A DNA stretch of 64,000 bases from CAVRZJ01 sp964594125 (lineage in GTDB: Bacteria > Acidobacteriota > Thermoanaerobaculia > Thermoanaerobaculales > Thermoanaerobaculaceae). The stretch spans positions 62,001-126,000 of the forward strand of contig CAZQLL010000004.1 in assembly GCA_964594125.1 (NCBI GenBank). Direction: 5' to 3'. How positions within the stretch are numbered: the stretch's first letter is position 1; each line of letters starts with the position of its first letter. Positions 17,697 to 25,289 of this stretch are shown here, piece after piece. The notes beneath the pieces were generated by a model. It was not told the origin of the DNA, searched no databases, and saw only the letters and a list, made by a program, of their open reading frames with translations. Both the position numbers and the translations under genes were made by a program.

Positions 17697-18191
17697 GCAC
17701 TGGACCGATCGCCGCGGCGCACCGCCGATGAGGGACGACGAGCCGCAGTGAGCCGGAGGGTTGGCCTGCTTCCGGCGCCCGCTGCAGGTAGCTGCGCGGT
17801 GCCAGTCGAGTTCGCAGTGGAGCACCTCGCGGTAGAGGAAGAGCAGCGCCGCGAACGCCTGGCTGCGCGCCGCCGGCGGAGAGCCGGGATCGCGGGCGAG
17901 GTGGCGCAGGAAGCGCGCGACGTCGACCTCGTCGAGGTCGACCGGGTGCCTGCGGTGATGAAAGTGGACGAAGCGCTCGGCCCAGGAGACGTAAGCCTGC
18001 TCCGTGCCGAGGCTGTGGCCGTGCACGCGCAGCGCCTCGCGCAGGCGGTCGAGCAGGCGGGGCGGGCGCACCGCGGCGGCGTTCTCAGGGTCGGGGGAGA
18101 TTGCATCGCTCCCCGGCTTGCCTCCGGCAAACCGGGTCGCTCGCAGCGACGGTGCGTGCGAGGCGTGGTCGTGGGCGATGGCCGGGTGCAT
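17694..18191 (-). pseudogene. Truncated tyrosine recombinase (IntI/XerC-like N-terminal domain only)
   Basis: Residues about 45-130 match the core-binding SAM-like domain of integron-type and related integrases: LLDRLREALRVHGHS, then TEQAYVSWAERFVHFH and a QAFAALLFLYREVL helix. The entire catalytic domain (Arg-His-Arg-Tyr) is missing; the frame runs on into ~35 unrelated residues ending at the inverted repeat. A purine-rich AGGAGAGAGGAG precedes the ATG at 18191, so the 5' end is intact. It sits 18 bases after dnaE2 on the same strand. Confidence 0.7.
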
Positions 18192-18209
18192 GGCTCGGTC
18201 TCCTCTCTC

Positions 18210-21200
18210 CTAGTGAAAGTTCCTGGCCGGGGTGACCGGGGTGTCGGCGACGAATAGCGGGCGGACTGCGTCGGAGCGGACGGCGACGACGCCGTCGCGC
18301 GACTGCACGGTGCCCTCGACCTCGAGCAGCGCGTGGCCGGTGATCGTCGAGCGGTTGGCGCGGTAGAAGTCCGGCATGAAGACGACGTTGGCGAGCCCGG
18401 TCTCGTCTTCGATGGTCGCGAAGCAGATGCCGGCTGCGGTCCCGGGGCGCTGGCGGACGATGACGACGCCGCCGATGCGCACCCGCTCGCCGTGGCGGCG
18501 GCGCTGCAGCTCGGCGGCGGAGAGGATGCCGCGCGCCTCGAGCTCGCGGCGGCGCAGCGACAGCGGATGGGCGCCGACGGTGATGCCGGCGCCGCGGTAG
18601 TCGGCCACGTAGCGCTCGACGCGCGTCATCTCGGGCAGCGGGCTCGGCCCCGGGTCGGGCTGCATCGCCTGCGCCAGCGGCGGGCGGCGACCGTCGAGCG
18701 CCGCGACCTGCCAGAGCGCCGAGCGCCGCGTCTGCCCGAGCGAGGCGAACGCCCCGATCAGAGCCAGCGCCTCGAGCTCGTCGGCGCGCAGGGCACAACG
18801 CCGCGCCGCGTCACGCACCGAGGAGAACGGCGAGCGCGCCGCCTCTTCGGCGATCCGCCGGCCCGACTCCTCGCGCAGACCCTTGACGTAGCGCAACCCG
18901 AGACGAACGGCAAGAGCGTGGTTCGTGGTTGGTGGTTCGTGGTTGGAAAAGGCAGGAAAAGAAACGCACGGTGCGCGGCGCCGGTCGTGAAATCCTCCCG
19001 CTGTACCGCCAGGATCCAGCCCTCTTTGATCCGCGTCTGCTGTTCCCTGGGCGAGCGAGCGGGTCGACCCACGATTCACGAACCACGAACCGCCTGCTTC
19101 AAGGCGGCACGACCACGCAGAGTGGCTCACATCGATCGGCAGCACGCGCACGCCGTGCCGCTTCCCGTCCTGGACGAGCGTCGCGGGGTGGTAGAACCCC
19201 ATCGGCCAGCCGTTGAGGAGCGCGCACAGGAACGCCGCCGGGTGGTGCGCCTTGAGGTAGGCGGAGGCGTAGGCGAGGAGCGCGAACGAGGCGGCGTGCG
19301 ACTCGGGAAAGCCGTAGAGCGCGAACGAGGTGATCCCCTGGACGATGAGATCGGCGGCGGCACCGGCGATGCCCCGCGCCGCCATCCCGTCGCGGAGCTG
19401 CTGCTCCATTTTGCGCATGCGCTCGACCGAGCGCTTGGCGCCCATGGCGCGGCGCAGCTCCTCCGCCTGGCCGCCGGTGAACCCGGCCGCGGCCATCGCG
19501 ATGCGCATGAGCTGCTCCTGGAACAGCGGCACGCCGAGGGTGCGCGCGAGGATCGGCTCGAGGCTCGGGTGCGGGTACTCGACGGGCAGGCGGCCGGCGC
19601 GGCGCTCGAGGTACGGGCTGACCATCTTGCCGACGATCGGCCCGGGGCGGATGATCGCCACCTCGACGACGAGGTCGTAGAAGCGGCGCGGGCGCATGCG
19701 CGGCAGCGTCGCCATCTGCGCCCGGCTCTCGACCTGGAACACGCCGACGGTGTCGGCCTCGCACAGCATGTCGTAGACCTTCGGGTCGTCGGCCGGAAGG
19801 TGCGCGAGGTCGACATCGACCCCTTCGTGCTCGCGGATCAGCGGCACCGCCTCCTCGAGCACCGCCAGCATCCCGAGGCCGAGCAGGTCGACCTTGATGA
19901 TGCCGAGGTCGGCGCAGTCGTCCTTGTCCCACTGGATGACGACGCGCCCGGGCATCGACGCCGGCTCGAGCGGGACGACGTCGTCGAGACGGCCGCGGGC
20001 GAGCACCATGCCGCCGGAGTGCTGGCCGAGGTGGCGCGGCAGCCGCAGCGCGCGCAGCACGAGCTCGACGAAGTGCCGCGAGCGGCGGTCGTCCGGCGCC
20101 AGCCCGGCGGTGCGCAGGTGCGACACGAGCTCCGCGCGCGGGTCTCCTTCGAACCCGTGCCAGCCGCCGAGCAGCGACGACAGCCTGTCGAGGTGCTCCG
20201 GCGCGAAGCCGAGCACCTTGCCGACCTCGCGCACCGCACTGCGGCCGCGGTAGGTGATGACGTTGGCGGTCATCGCCGCGCCGCGCTCGCCGTAGGTGCG
20301 GTAGACGTGCTGGATCACCTCCTCGCGGCGGTCGCCCGACGGCAGGTCGATGTCGATGTCCGGCCACTCGCCGCGCTCCTCGGAGAGGAAGCGCTCGAAC
20401 AGCAGCTCCATCGCGATCGGGTCGACGGCGGTGATCGACAGCGCATAGCACACCGCCGAGTTGGCCGCCGAGCCGCGGCCTTGCGCGAGGATGCCGCGCT
20501 CGCGGCAGAAGCGGACGATGTCGTGAACCACCAGGAAGTAGCCGGGGAGGCCGAGCTTCTCGATCAGCGCGAGCTCGCGCTCGAGCTGCGCGCGCACCCG
20601 CGGCCCGAGCGAGCGGTAGCGCTCGCGCGCCCCCTCCTCGACGCGCGCGCGCAGCTCCTGCGCCTCGTCCCTCCCCTCCTCAAGGCGCGCCGACGGGAAA
20701 CGGTACGGCAGGTCGGAGAGGCGGAACGCGCAGCGCGCGGCGATCACGGCGGTGTTGGAGATCGCCTCCGGGAGGTCGGCGAACAGGCGCGCCATCGCCG
20801 CGCCCGAGCGCAGGTGGCGGCAGCGGTTGGCCTCGAGGCGGCGCCCCGCGGTGTCGAGCGTGCACTTCTCGCGCAGGCAGGTGAAGACGTCGGCGAGCGC
20901 GCCGTCCGCGGCGTCAGCGAACAACGCGTCCTGGGTGGCGACCACCGGCAGGTCGAGCTCGCGCGCCAGGCGCACGAGAACGGCGTTGCGCGCGTCCTCG
21001 CCGCGCCGCAGGTGGCGCTGCACCTCGACCGCCACCCCCCTGCCGCCGAACAGCAGCACCAGCCGGTGCAGCACGTGCCGCGCCGCATCCTCGCCGCCCG
21101 CCGCCAGCGCCCGCGCCAGCGGCCCTCCCTCCCCGCCGGTGAGCGCGATGAGGCCGGCGGCGTGGTCGGCGAGCAGCTCCCAGGAGACGCGACCCTGGCC

Positions 21201-22070
21201 TTTTGAGGCCGTGGCCCGTGGCCCGAAGCCCGCGGCCCGTGTGGAAGAAACCTCGGCCCGCCCCCCTTCCGCCCACGGCGTTGCAGGCGAGGCGCCGTGA
21301 AGGGCGGCGGTGGTGAGGAGGCGGCAGAGGTTGGAGTAGCCGCGCGCGTCGCGCACCAGCAGCGGCAGCCGGGCGCCATCGGCGAGCACCGCTTCGGCGC
21401 CGACGATCGCTTCGACGCCGGCCGAGCTCGCCGCCTTGTGGAAGCGAGGGATCCCGTACGCCCCGGCGCGGTCGGTCACCGCGACGGCGGGCAGCCCGAG
21501 CGCGGCGGCGCGCTCGGCGATCGCCTCCGGCTCGGAGACGCCCTCGAGGAAGGAGAAGGCGGTGTGGGCGTGCAGCTCGCAGTAGGAGACGCGGCCCGTG
21601 GCCCGTGGCCCGTGGCCCGGAATGCTGGTACCCGCTGCTTCTACTGTTTGGACTGCAGACGGTTGATCAGACCGGACAAGGGCATACGAACGTCTCGAAT
21701 CTTCTGCTGGATCTTGGTCTGGTCCTCCTGCGTGATGTATGCGAGACGGACAGCCAGTAACAGCAGCGTTTCCATCTCTGCGAGGCTGGCACGGGCAATC
21801 GACAGGTGCTGGAGAAACTCCCTGCTGTGCTGCCGAGCCTGCCCCTCGGCAATGTTCGATGGCAGACTGATGGCAGCGCGCCGTAACTGGTCGGCCAAAG
21901 CGAATCGTTCGATCGCCGGGAGCTTTCTGACCACCTGATAGATCTCTGGTGTCAGGTCCATCGCCTTCTGCCAGACTCTCAGGTCGTTGAAGCCCTTCAG
22001 CGTGTCGGTCATCGACGTGACCTCCCGTCCTCGGGCCACGGGCCACGGGCCACGGGCCACTTTCAGTCAT
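18210..22070 (-). CDS. dnaE2: Error-prone DNA polymerase III alpha (DnaE2) carrying in-frame insertions
   Basis: Translesion polymerase of the ImuA-ImuB-DnaE2 mutasome. A PHP domain (ELHAHTAFSFLEG), polymerase active site PDIDIDL at residues 570-576, the third Asp in KVDLLGLGML, and a C-terminal OB domain are intact. The ATG at 22070 overlaps the imuB stop (ATGACTGA), the usual coupling. The conserved N-terminus begins only at residue 161: the first 160 residues come from an inserted S23 element read in a different frame from its own gene. Two further insertions sit near residues 275-287 and 993-1051. Length 1286 versus ~1050 usual, the surplus equal to the inserts. Whether the N-terminal extension is tolerated or bypassed by internal initiation is unknown. 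Confidence 0.9.
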   Translation of the reverse strand: MTESGPWPVARGPRTGGHVDDRHAEGLQRPESLAEGDGPDTRDLSGGQKAPGDRTIRFGRPVTARCHQSAIEHCRGAGSAAQQGVSPAPVDCPCQPRRDGNAAVTGCPSRIHHAGGPDQDPAEDSRRSYALVRSDQPSAVQTVEAAGTSIPGHGPRATGRVSYCELHAHTAFSFLEGVSEPEAIAERAAALGLPAVAVTDRAGAYGIPRFHKAASSAGVEAIVGAEAVLADGARLPLLVRDARGYSNLCRLLTTAALHGASPATPWAEGGRAEVSSTRAAGFGPRATASKGQGRVSWELLADHAAGLIALTGGEGGPLARALAAGGEDAARHVLHRLVLLFGGRGVAVEVQRHLRRGEDARNAVLVRLARELDLPVVATQDALFADAADGALADVFTCLREKCTLDTAGRRLEANRCRHLRSGAAMARLFADLPEAISNTAVIAARCAFRLSDLPYRFPSARLEEGRDEAQELRARVEEGARERYRSLGPRVRAQLERELALIEKLGLPGYFLVVHDIVRFCRERGILAQGRGSAANSAVCYALSITAVDPIAMELLFERFLSEERGEWPDIDIDLPSGDRREEVIQHVYRTYGERGAAMTANVITYRGRSAVREVGKVLGFAPEHLDRLSSLLGGWHGFEGDPRAELVSHLRTAGLAPDDRRSRHFVELVLRALRLPRHLGQHSGGMVLARGRLDDVVPLEPASMPGRVVIQWDKDDCADLGIIKVDLLGLGMLAVLEEAVPLIREHEGVDVDLAHLPADDPKVYDMLCEADTVGVFQVESRAQMATLPRMRPRRFYDLVVEVAIIRPGPIVGKMVSPYLERRAGRLPVEYPHPSLEPILARTLGVPLFQEQLMRIAMAAAGFTGGQAEELRRAMGAKRSVERMRKMEQQLRDGMAARGIAGAAADLIVQGITSFALYGFPESHAASFALLAYASAYLKAHHPAAFLCALLNGWPMGFYHPATLVQDGKRHGVRVLPIDVSHSAWSCRLEAGGSWFVNRGSTRSLAQGTADADQRGLDPGGTAGGFHDRRRAPCVSFPAFSNHEPPTTNHALAVRLGLRYVKGLREESGRRIAEEAARSPFSSVRDAARRCALRADELEALALIGAFASLGQTRRSALWQVAALDGRRPPLAQAMQPDPGPSPLPEMTRVERYVADYRGAGITVGAHPLSLRRRELEARGILSAAELQRRRHGERVRIGGVVIVRQRPGTAAGICFATIEDETGLANVVFMPDFYRANRSTITGHALLEVEGTVQSRDGVVAVRSDAVRPLFVADTPVTPARNFH
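18918..19093. repeat. Heptad-repeat palindromic element inside dnaE2 (near residues 993-1051)
   Basis: Left array of four heptads, GTGGTTC/GTGGTTG alternating (18918-18945); right array GATTCAC, GAACCAC, GAACCGC (19073-19093), the reverse complement of the left unit. The 127-bp core has no gene of its own. The whole 176-bp element stays open in the dnaE2 frame and falls in a linker between the polymerase core and the helix-hairpin-helix region, where family members have no such residues. Confidence 0.8.
21211..21244. repeat. Heptad array inside the dnaE2 PHP-domain region
   Basis: Four heptads on the plus strand: GTGGCCC twice, GAAGCCC, GCGGCCC, followed by a partial unit. Adds roughly 30 residues with no counterpart in the family, in frame, between two conserved segments (before VSWELLADHAAGLIALTGG). 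The unit is identical to that of the S23 element 350 bases away. Only one arm of the inverted pair is clear here; a small GGCC-TTTTGA-GGCC hairpin adjoins it. Confidence 0.7.
21593..22060. mobile_element. S23 four-helix-bundle element with inverted heptad-array termini
   Basis: Left terminus: GGCCCGT three times plus GGCCCGG (21593-21620). Right terminus: GGGCCAC four times (22033-22060), exactly the reverse complement. The 412-bp core carries one gene, an S23-type protein. The element separates the dnaE2 start codon (22070) from its first conserved residue and keeps the dnaE2 frame open throughout. Insertion at this precise junction, symmetric ends and a single cargo gene suggest a mobile unit, but there is no transposase and no clear target duplication. 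Confidence 0.7.
21641..22012 (-). CDS. Four-helix bundle protein (S23 / 23S rRNA intervening-sequence family)
   Basis: 123-residue helical protein; FNDLRVWQKAMDL at the N-terminus and LADQLRRAAISLPSNIAEG are the hallmark S23 segments. Relatives are encoded in 23S rRNA intervening sequences and as free genes; the Avd protein of diversity-generating retroelements has the same fold. The molecular role is unknown. The ATG at 22012 has GGAGG eight bases upstream; an upstream ATG at 22060 lies in the repeat array. The whole gene is nested, same strand and different frame, inside the extended dnaE2 reading frame. Confidence 0.9.
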   Translation of the reverse strand: MTDTLKGFNDLRVWQKAMDLTPEIYQVVRKLPAIERFALADQLRRAAISLPSNIAEGQARQHSREFLQHLSIARASLAEMETLLLLAVRLAYITQEDQTKIQQKIRDVRMPLSGLINRLQSKQ

Positions 22071-23583
22071 AGACGCCGTCCGCATACCACCTGCGGTCGA
22101 GGCGGTCGTAGTACAGGCGCATGACGGAGCCGTCGGAGGTGGCGACGTCGTAGTCGTCGCGGGCGAACGGGCGGTCCTGCCACCACTCGCCGACGTAGCG
22201 GTACGGCCCCGCCCAGCCGAGCACGGTGCCGCCGCAGCCGTCGGCCAGCGCCACCAGCGGCCGCCCCGCGGCGAGCGTGACCTGCGCCGGCCGCGGCGGC
22301 CTGAACGCCCGCAGCACCGGAGACGCACCGGGCTCCGGACACCGCAGAAGCGGGGTCCGGGCGCCGGGGTCTTCACGGAGCCCGGAGCCCGGTGCCCGGC
22401 GCCCGACTTCCGCCGGGCAGAACGGCACGATCCCGAGCACGCCCGGGCGGTGGGTGTCGACGACCGACGGGGCGCCGGCGCTGTCGGGACCGACGAGGGC
22501 GGCGAGGCGCGCCAGCGTCGCGGCGAGGCGGCCCGGGGCGGGCAGCGGCGGGGTGAAAAGCGACCCCTGCGCCATGCGGACGCGGCCCGCGGCCGCTTGT
22601 GCCGTGATCGCCTCCACCGCCGCGCCGGGCGGCCGCGCCTCGAGCTGCAGGCGCGCCAGCGCCAGCACCGCCCCCACCTCGCGCGTCGGCGCGGTCAGGG
22701 CGACGCGGTACTCCCGGCTGCCGCCGCCCTCCAGCTCGAGCTCGAGCGCCAGCTCGGCGAACCCCGAGCCGCGCAGCTCGAGTCGGCCGGAGAGGCGCGA
22801 GAGCAGCGAGTGCAGCGCGAAGAGGAACGGCTCGAGGGTGGCCAGCGGGTGCTCGAAGGTGATGCCCTCGCGCAGCAGCTCGCGGACCGGGTCGGGGACG
22901 AACGGCTCGGTCTCCTCACCGCTGGCGAGGCGGTGGAGGGCAACGCCGCCGGCGCCGAGGCGCATCGCCACCTCGGCGCGCGGCAGCGCGGCCAGCGCCC
23001 CGGCGGAGGCGATGCCCCACCGCCGCAGCGCCGCGGCGAGCTCCGGCGCGGGATCGAGCCGCGCGAGCGGGAGCGGCGCGAGGAACGCGCGCTCCTCCCC
23101 CGCCGGGACCACCACCGCCTCGCCGCAGCGCGCCGCCACCACCGCCACCCCGGCGCTGCCGGCGACGGCGGCGCGGGCGGCCAGGCCGACGCGGTGGCAG
23201 CGGCGCAGCAGCTCGTGGAGGATCGCCTCCTCGCCGCCCCGGCGGCGCAGCAGGCCGGAGGCGTCGAGGAGCACCTCGCCGGGGCGGGAGCGCCTGATGT
23301 GCGGCGACATGCCGCCAGCCACGTCGGCAAGCGCCTCGCCCGCCGCGGCCGCCACCTCCGGCGGCGTCGCGCGCAGCAGCGCCGCCGGGGCCACCTGGCG
23401 CGCCTGCGCCGCCGTCATGCCGGTCCGGACGCCCATCTCGGCGGCCTCCGCCGCGACCGCCGTCACGGCGTCGCGCGGCGACAGCCCGGCGACCACCGCG
23501 AGCGGCGCCTCGCCGAGCTCCGGGAAGCTGCGGCGCAACGCCTGGAGCGGGAAGTCGGGCACGAGAACGGCGGCGATGCGCAT
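22063..23583 (-). CDS. imuB: ImuB, catalytically dead Y-family polymerase homologue
   Basis: Scaffold of the mutasome that links the beta clamp, ImuA and DnaE2. The Y-family fold is recognisable (start RIAAVLVPDFPLQALRR, palm GEVLLDASGLLRR), but the catalytic carboxylates of active Y polymerases are absent, as in known ImuB. 506 residues, slightly long because a heptad-repeat insertion adds about 25 residues near 394-418. Starts three bases after imuA ends and overlaps dnaE2 by eight bases, so the three genes form one operon. Confidence 0.92.
   Translation of the reverse strand: MRIAAVLVPDFPLQALRRSFPELGEAPLAVVAGLSPRDAVTAVAAEAAEMGVRTGMTAAQARQVAPAALLRATPPEVAAAAGEALADVAGGMSPHIRRSRPGEVLLDASGLLRRRGGEEAILHELLRRCHRVGLAARAAVAGSAGVAVVAARCGEAVVVPAGEERAFLAPLPLARLDPAPELAAALRRWGIASAGALAALPRAEVAMRLGAGGVALHRLASGEETEPFVPDPVRELLREGITFEHPLATLEPFLFALHSLLSRLSGRLELRGSGFAELALELELEGGGSREYRVALTAPTREVGAVLALARLQLEARPPGAAVEAITAQAAAGRVRMAQGSLFTPPLPAPGRLAATLARLAALVGPDSAGAPSVVDTHRPGVLGIVPFCPAEVGRRAPGSGLREDPGARTPLLRCPEPGASPVLRAFRPPRPAQVTLAAGRPLVALADGCGGTVLGWAGPYRYVGEWWQDRPFARDDYDVATSDGSVMRLYYDRLDRRWYADGVYD
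22330..22404. repeat. Heptad-repeat element inside imuB
   Basis: Inverted arrays: GGGCTCC, GGACACC at 22330-22343 and GGGGTCC, GGGCGCC, GGGGTCT at 22353-22373, against GGAGCCC twice, GGTGCCC, GGCGCCC at 22377-22404. The element is in frame and inserts a Gly/Ala/Pro/Arg-rich stretch between IVPFCPAE and the conserved RAFRPPRPAQV segment of ImuB. Confidence 0.75.
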
Positions 23584-23586
23584 GGT

Positions 23587-24441
23587 CTAAAACCCCTTTG
23601 CGCGCTCGGACAGCGCAGGCGGCCGGGAGCTGCCGCGCTGGAGCCGGAACGAGAGCTCGAGGCCGGCGAGCCAGACCCGCGGCCCACGGCCGCCGGCGCC
23701 CGGCGAGGCTGGGGGGCCTTGCCCCCTGGCCCCCGGCCCCCGACCACGCCTCTCGATTCCCCGATCACTGGACACGGACCACTGACCACGCCCTTCATCA
23801 GCGGGGGCGCCATGCGCCCACACCGGGCGCGCGGCGGCGAACTGCACGGTGACGGCCGCGGAGGCGCCGGCCCACGGACGCTCGCACAGCACCAGCGCCG
23901 CAACCCCCGCCCGCTCGACCGCACGCGCCAGGCGCAGCCGGAGCGCTCCGGCGCGGCGCATCTCCGTCTCCCCGCCTGCCTCGTCGCCCACTGCCGCACG
24001 GCGGCCGTCGCCGAGGTCGACCACCAGCACGGCGAAGCCGCCGGCTTCGAGCACCACTTCGGCGGCGCGCACCGCCTCGCCGAGCGAGCGTGGGCGGACC
24101 CACAGCACGCGGTCGAGGCTCACCCCCGCCGCCGCCGCGGAAACGGGGTCGAAAGCGTCCGCCCCGTCGACCCACGCAGCCACCTCGCCGCGGCCGGTGG
24201 CCGCCGCCAGCGTCGTCGTCGCCGCCCCGGTGCGCCCGCACGAGCGCGCCCCGACCAGCTCGCACACCTTCCCCTGCGGCCATCCGCCACCGAGCGCCGC
24301 GTCCAGCGCCGGCACGCCGCTCGGGCAGCGCGGGCGGGCGCGCTCCCGGCTCGCCCAGCGGAGGGACGCCTCGCGCAGCGAGGCGAGGGCCGGTCCGCCG
24401 TCATCGAGGTGTTCCTGCTTCGGCGAGAGGGCTGCTATCAT
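23587..24441 (-). CDS. imuA: ImuA, RecA/SulA-like mutasome component
   Basis: RecA-fold protein required with ImuB and DnaE2 for SOS mutagenesis. The core (residues about 40-210) shows PSGVPALDAALGGGWPQGKV followed by a degenerate Walker A region, as usual for ImuA, and a Walker B-like VLVVDLGD. 284 residues. ATG 24441 is chosen because a near-perfect promoter ends about ten bases upstream and no earlier start has support; the leader would be about 4 nt, without a Shine-Dalgarno sequence. A heptad element lies near residues 218-241. Confidence 0.88.
   Translation of the reverse strand: MIAALSPKQEHLDDGGPALASLREASLRWASRERARPRCPSGVPALDAALGGGWPQGKVCELVGARSCGRTGAATTTLAAATGRGEVAAWVDGADAFDPVSAAAAGVSLDRVLWVRPRSLGEAVRAAEVVLEAGGFAVLVVDLGDGRRAAVGDEAGGETEMRRAGALRLRLARAVERAGVAALVLCERPWAGASAAVTVQFAAARPVWAHGAPADEGRGQWSVSSDRGIERRGRGPGARGQGPPASPGAGGRGPRVWLAGLELSFRLQRGSSRPPALSERAKGF
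23720..23789. repeat. Heptad-repeat element inside imuA
   Basis: Four heptads CGATCAC, TGGACAC, GGACCAC, TGACCAC at 23762-23789 and a C-rich array TGGCCCC, CGGCCCC, CGACCAC at 23727-23747, with a GGGGGGCC/GGCCCCC pairing possibility just left. Read on the minus strand the units have the same GTGGYYN form as in dnaE2. In frame; replaces or extends a loop before the final conserved beta strand of ImuA. Confidence 0.65.
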
Positions 24442-24451
24442 GGTCAAATAA

Positions 24452-24518
24452 AATATACGTCTGACTATTTTAGATGTCAACCTTTTTAGTTGACAATCGC
24501 CGAAAAGATCCCTATGTT
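24452..24518. promoter_or_regulatory. Divergent imuA and repressor promoters sharing a palindromic operator
   Basis: Leftward: TTGACA (24475-24480, minus strand), 17 bp, TATATT (24452-24457). Rightward: TTGACA (24490-24495), 17 bp, TATGTT (24513-24518). The two -35 boxes are the halves of one perfect 21-bp palindrome, TGTCAAC-N7-GTTGACA, at 24475-24495. A repressor bound there would block both promoters. A second weaker dyad, CCTAT-N10-ATAGG, covers 24511-24530 by the repressor start. The segment is strikingly AT-rich for this genome. Confidence 0.85.
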
Positions 24519-24536
24519 GACCACGATAGGTGTCGC

Positions 24537-25220
24537 ATGACGACCAAGGACCTCGGCCAGACGCTCCGCCAGCTCCGCAAGAGCCGCGGCATGAGCCAGC
24601 ACGCTCTCGCCGATCGCGCCGAGGTCTCCCGCAACTTCATCGCCCAGATCGAGCGCGGCGAGTCGACGCCGACCGTCGCCACCTTGAGTCGAGTCGCAGT
24701 AGCGCTGGGCTCCTCCGTCGCCGAGCTGCTCGGCGAGGAGCTCACCGCCGTCGCCTCTCCCGACACCGTGCCGGTGCCGCTCGTCGCCGACACCATCGCC
24801 GCCGGCCCGCCGCTGTTCGTCGCCGACCACGTCGAGCGCTACGAGCACTTCCCCTACAGCTTCCTGCGCCACCTCGGCGTCAACCCGCGCCAGTCGGTGC
24901 TGGTGCGCCTCGGCCAAGACCAGGACTCGATGGCCGACACGATCCCGCCCGGGTCGACGGTGCTGCTCGACAACACGCCGGTGCGCGACGTGGTGCCCAA
25001 GGGGATCTACGCGGTGCGCGAGGAGATCGCCGGCGAGGTCGGCTGCACGGTCAAGCGGCTGGTCCTCGACGCCGCGGCGCGCGTGCTCATCCTCCTGTCG
25101 GACAACCCGCTGCACCTGCCGCGAGCGATCCGAATGAAGACCGGCCAGCCGCTCGCCGACATCGTGATCGGCCGCGTGGTCTGGTGGACGCCGCCGAGCC
25201 CCATCGCCTTCCGCCGCTGA
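24537..25220 (+). CDS. XRE-family repressor with S24 (LexA/CI-like) self-cleavage domain
   Basis: Predicted SOS-type repressor of the divergent mutasome operon and of itself. Residues ~7-62 form an XRE helix-turn-helix (LRQLRKSRGMSQHALADRAE). The C-terminal S24 domain has the catalytic dyad Ser131 (in DSM) and Lys173 (in TVKRL) and an Ala89-Gly90 cleavage site in AAGPP, so RecA-stimulated autocleavage is expected. 227 residues. The ATG at 24537 lies about 12 nt from the predicted start; the frame is open 21 codons further upstream, but that would cover the promoter. Structurally like phage CI rather than the winged-helix LexA. Confidence 0.9.
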   Translation: MTTKDLGQTLRQLRKSRGMSQHALADRAEVSRNFIAQIERGESTPTVATLSRVAVALGSSVAELLGEELTAVASPDTVPVPLVADTIAAGPPLFVADHVERYEHFPYSFLRHLGVNPRQSVLVRLGQDQDSMADTIPPGSTVLLDNTPVRDVVPKGIYAVREEIAGEVGCTVKRLVLDAAARVLILLSDNPLHLPRAIRMKTGQPLADIVIGRVVWWTPPSPIAFRR

Positions 25221-25289
25221 CCCGCGCCGCTCTCCCGCAGCCGCCCGCGAAGGCTCGCGCGCGTCGCGACGACTTCCGGCTGGAGTCGA

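Noticed and set aside
17634..17765. Integron attC site beside the truncated integrase
   Set aside because: GCCAAC and GGTTGGC form an inverted pair at a suitable distance, but they do not fit the RYYYAAC/GTTRRRY core sites and no cassette array follows.
21641..22012. Diversity-generating retroelement Avd protein
   Set aside because: The fold is shared, but there is no reverse transcriptase, template repeat or variable repeat nearby.
22070..22376. Upstream in-frame start for dnaE2 at 22376
   Set aside because: It lies inside imuB; the ATG at 22070 overlapping the imuB stop is the usual coupling site.
18918..22404. CRISPR array
   Set aside because: Repeat units are 7 bp and contiguous, without spacers of uniform length, and there are no cas genes.
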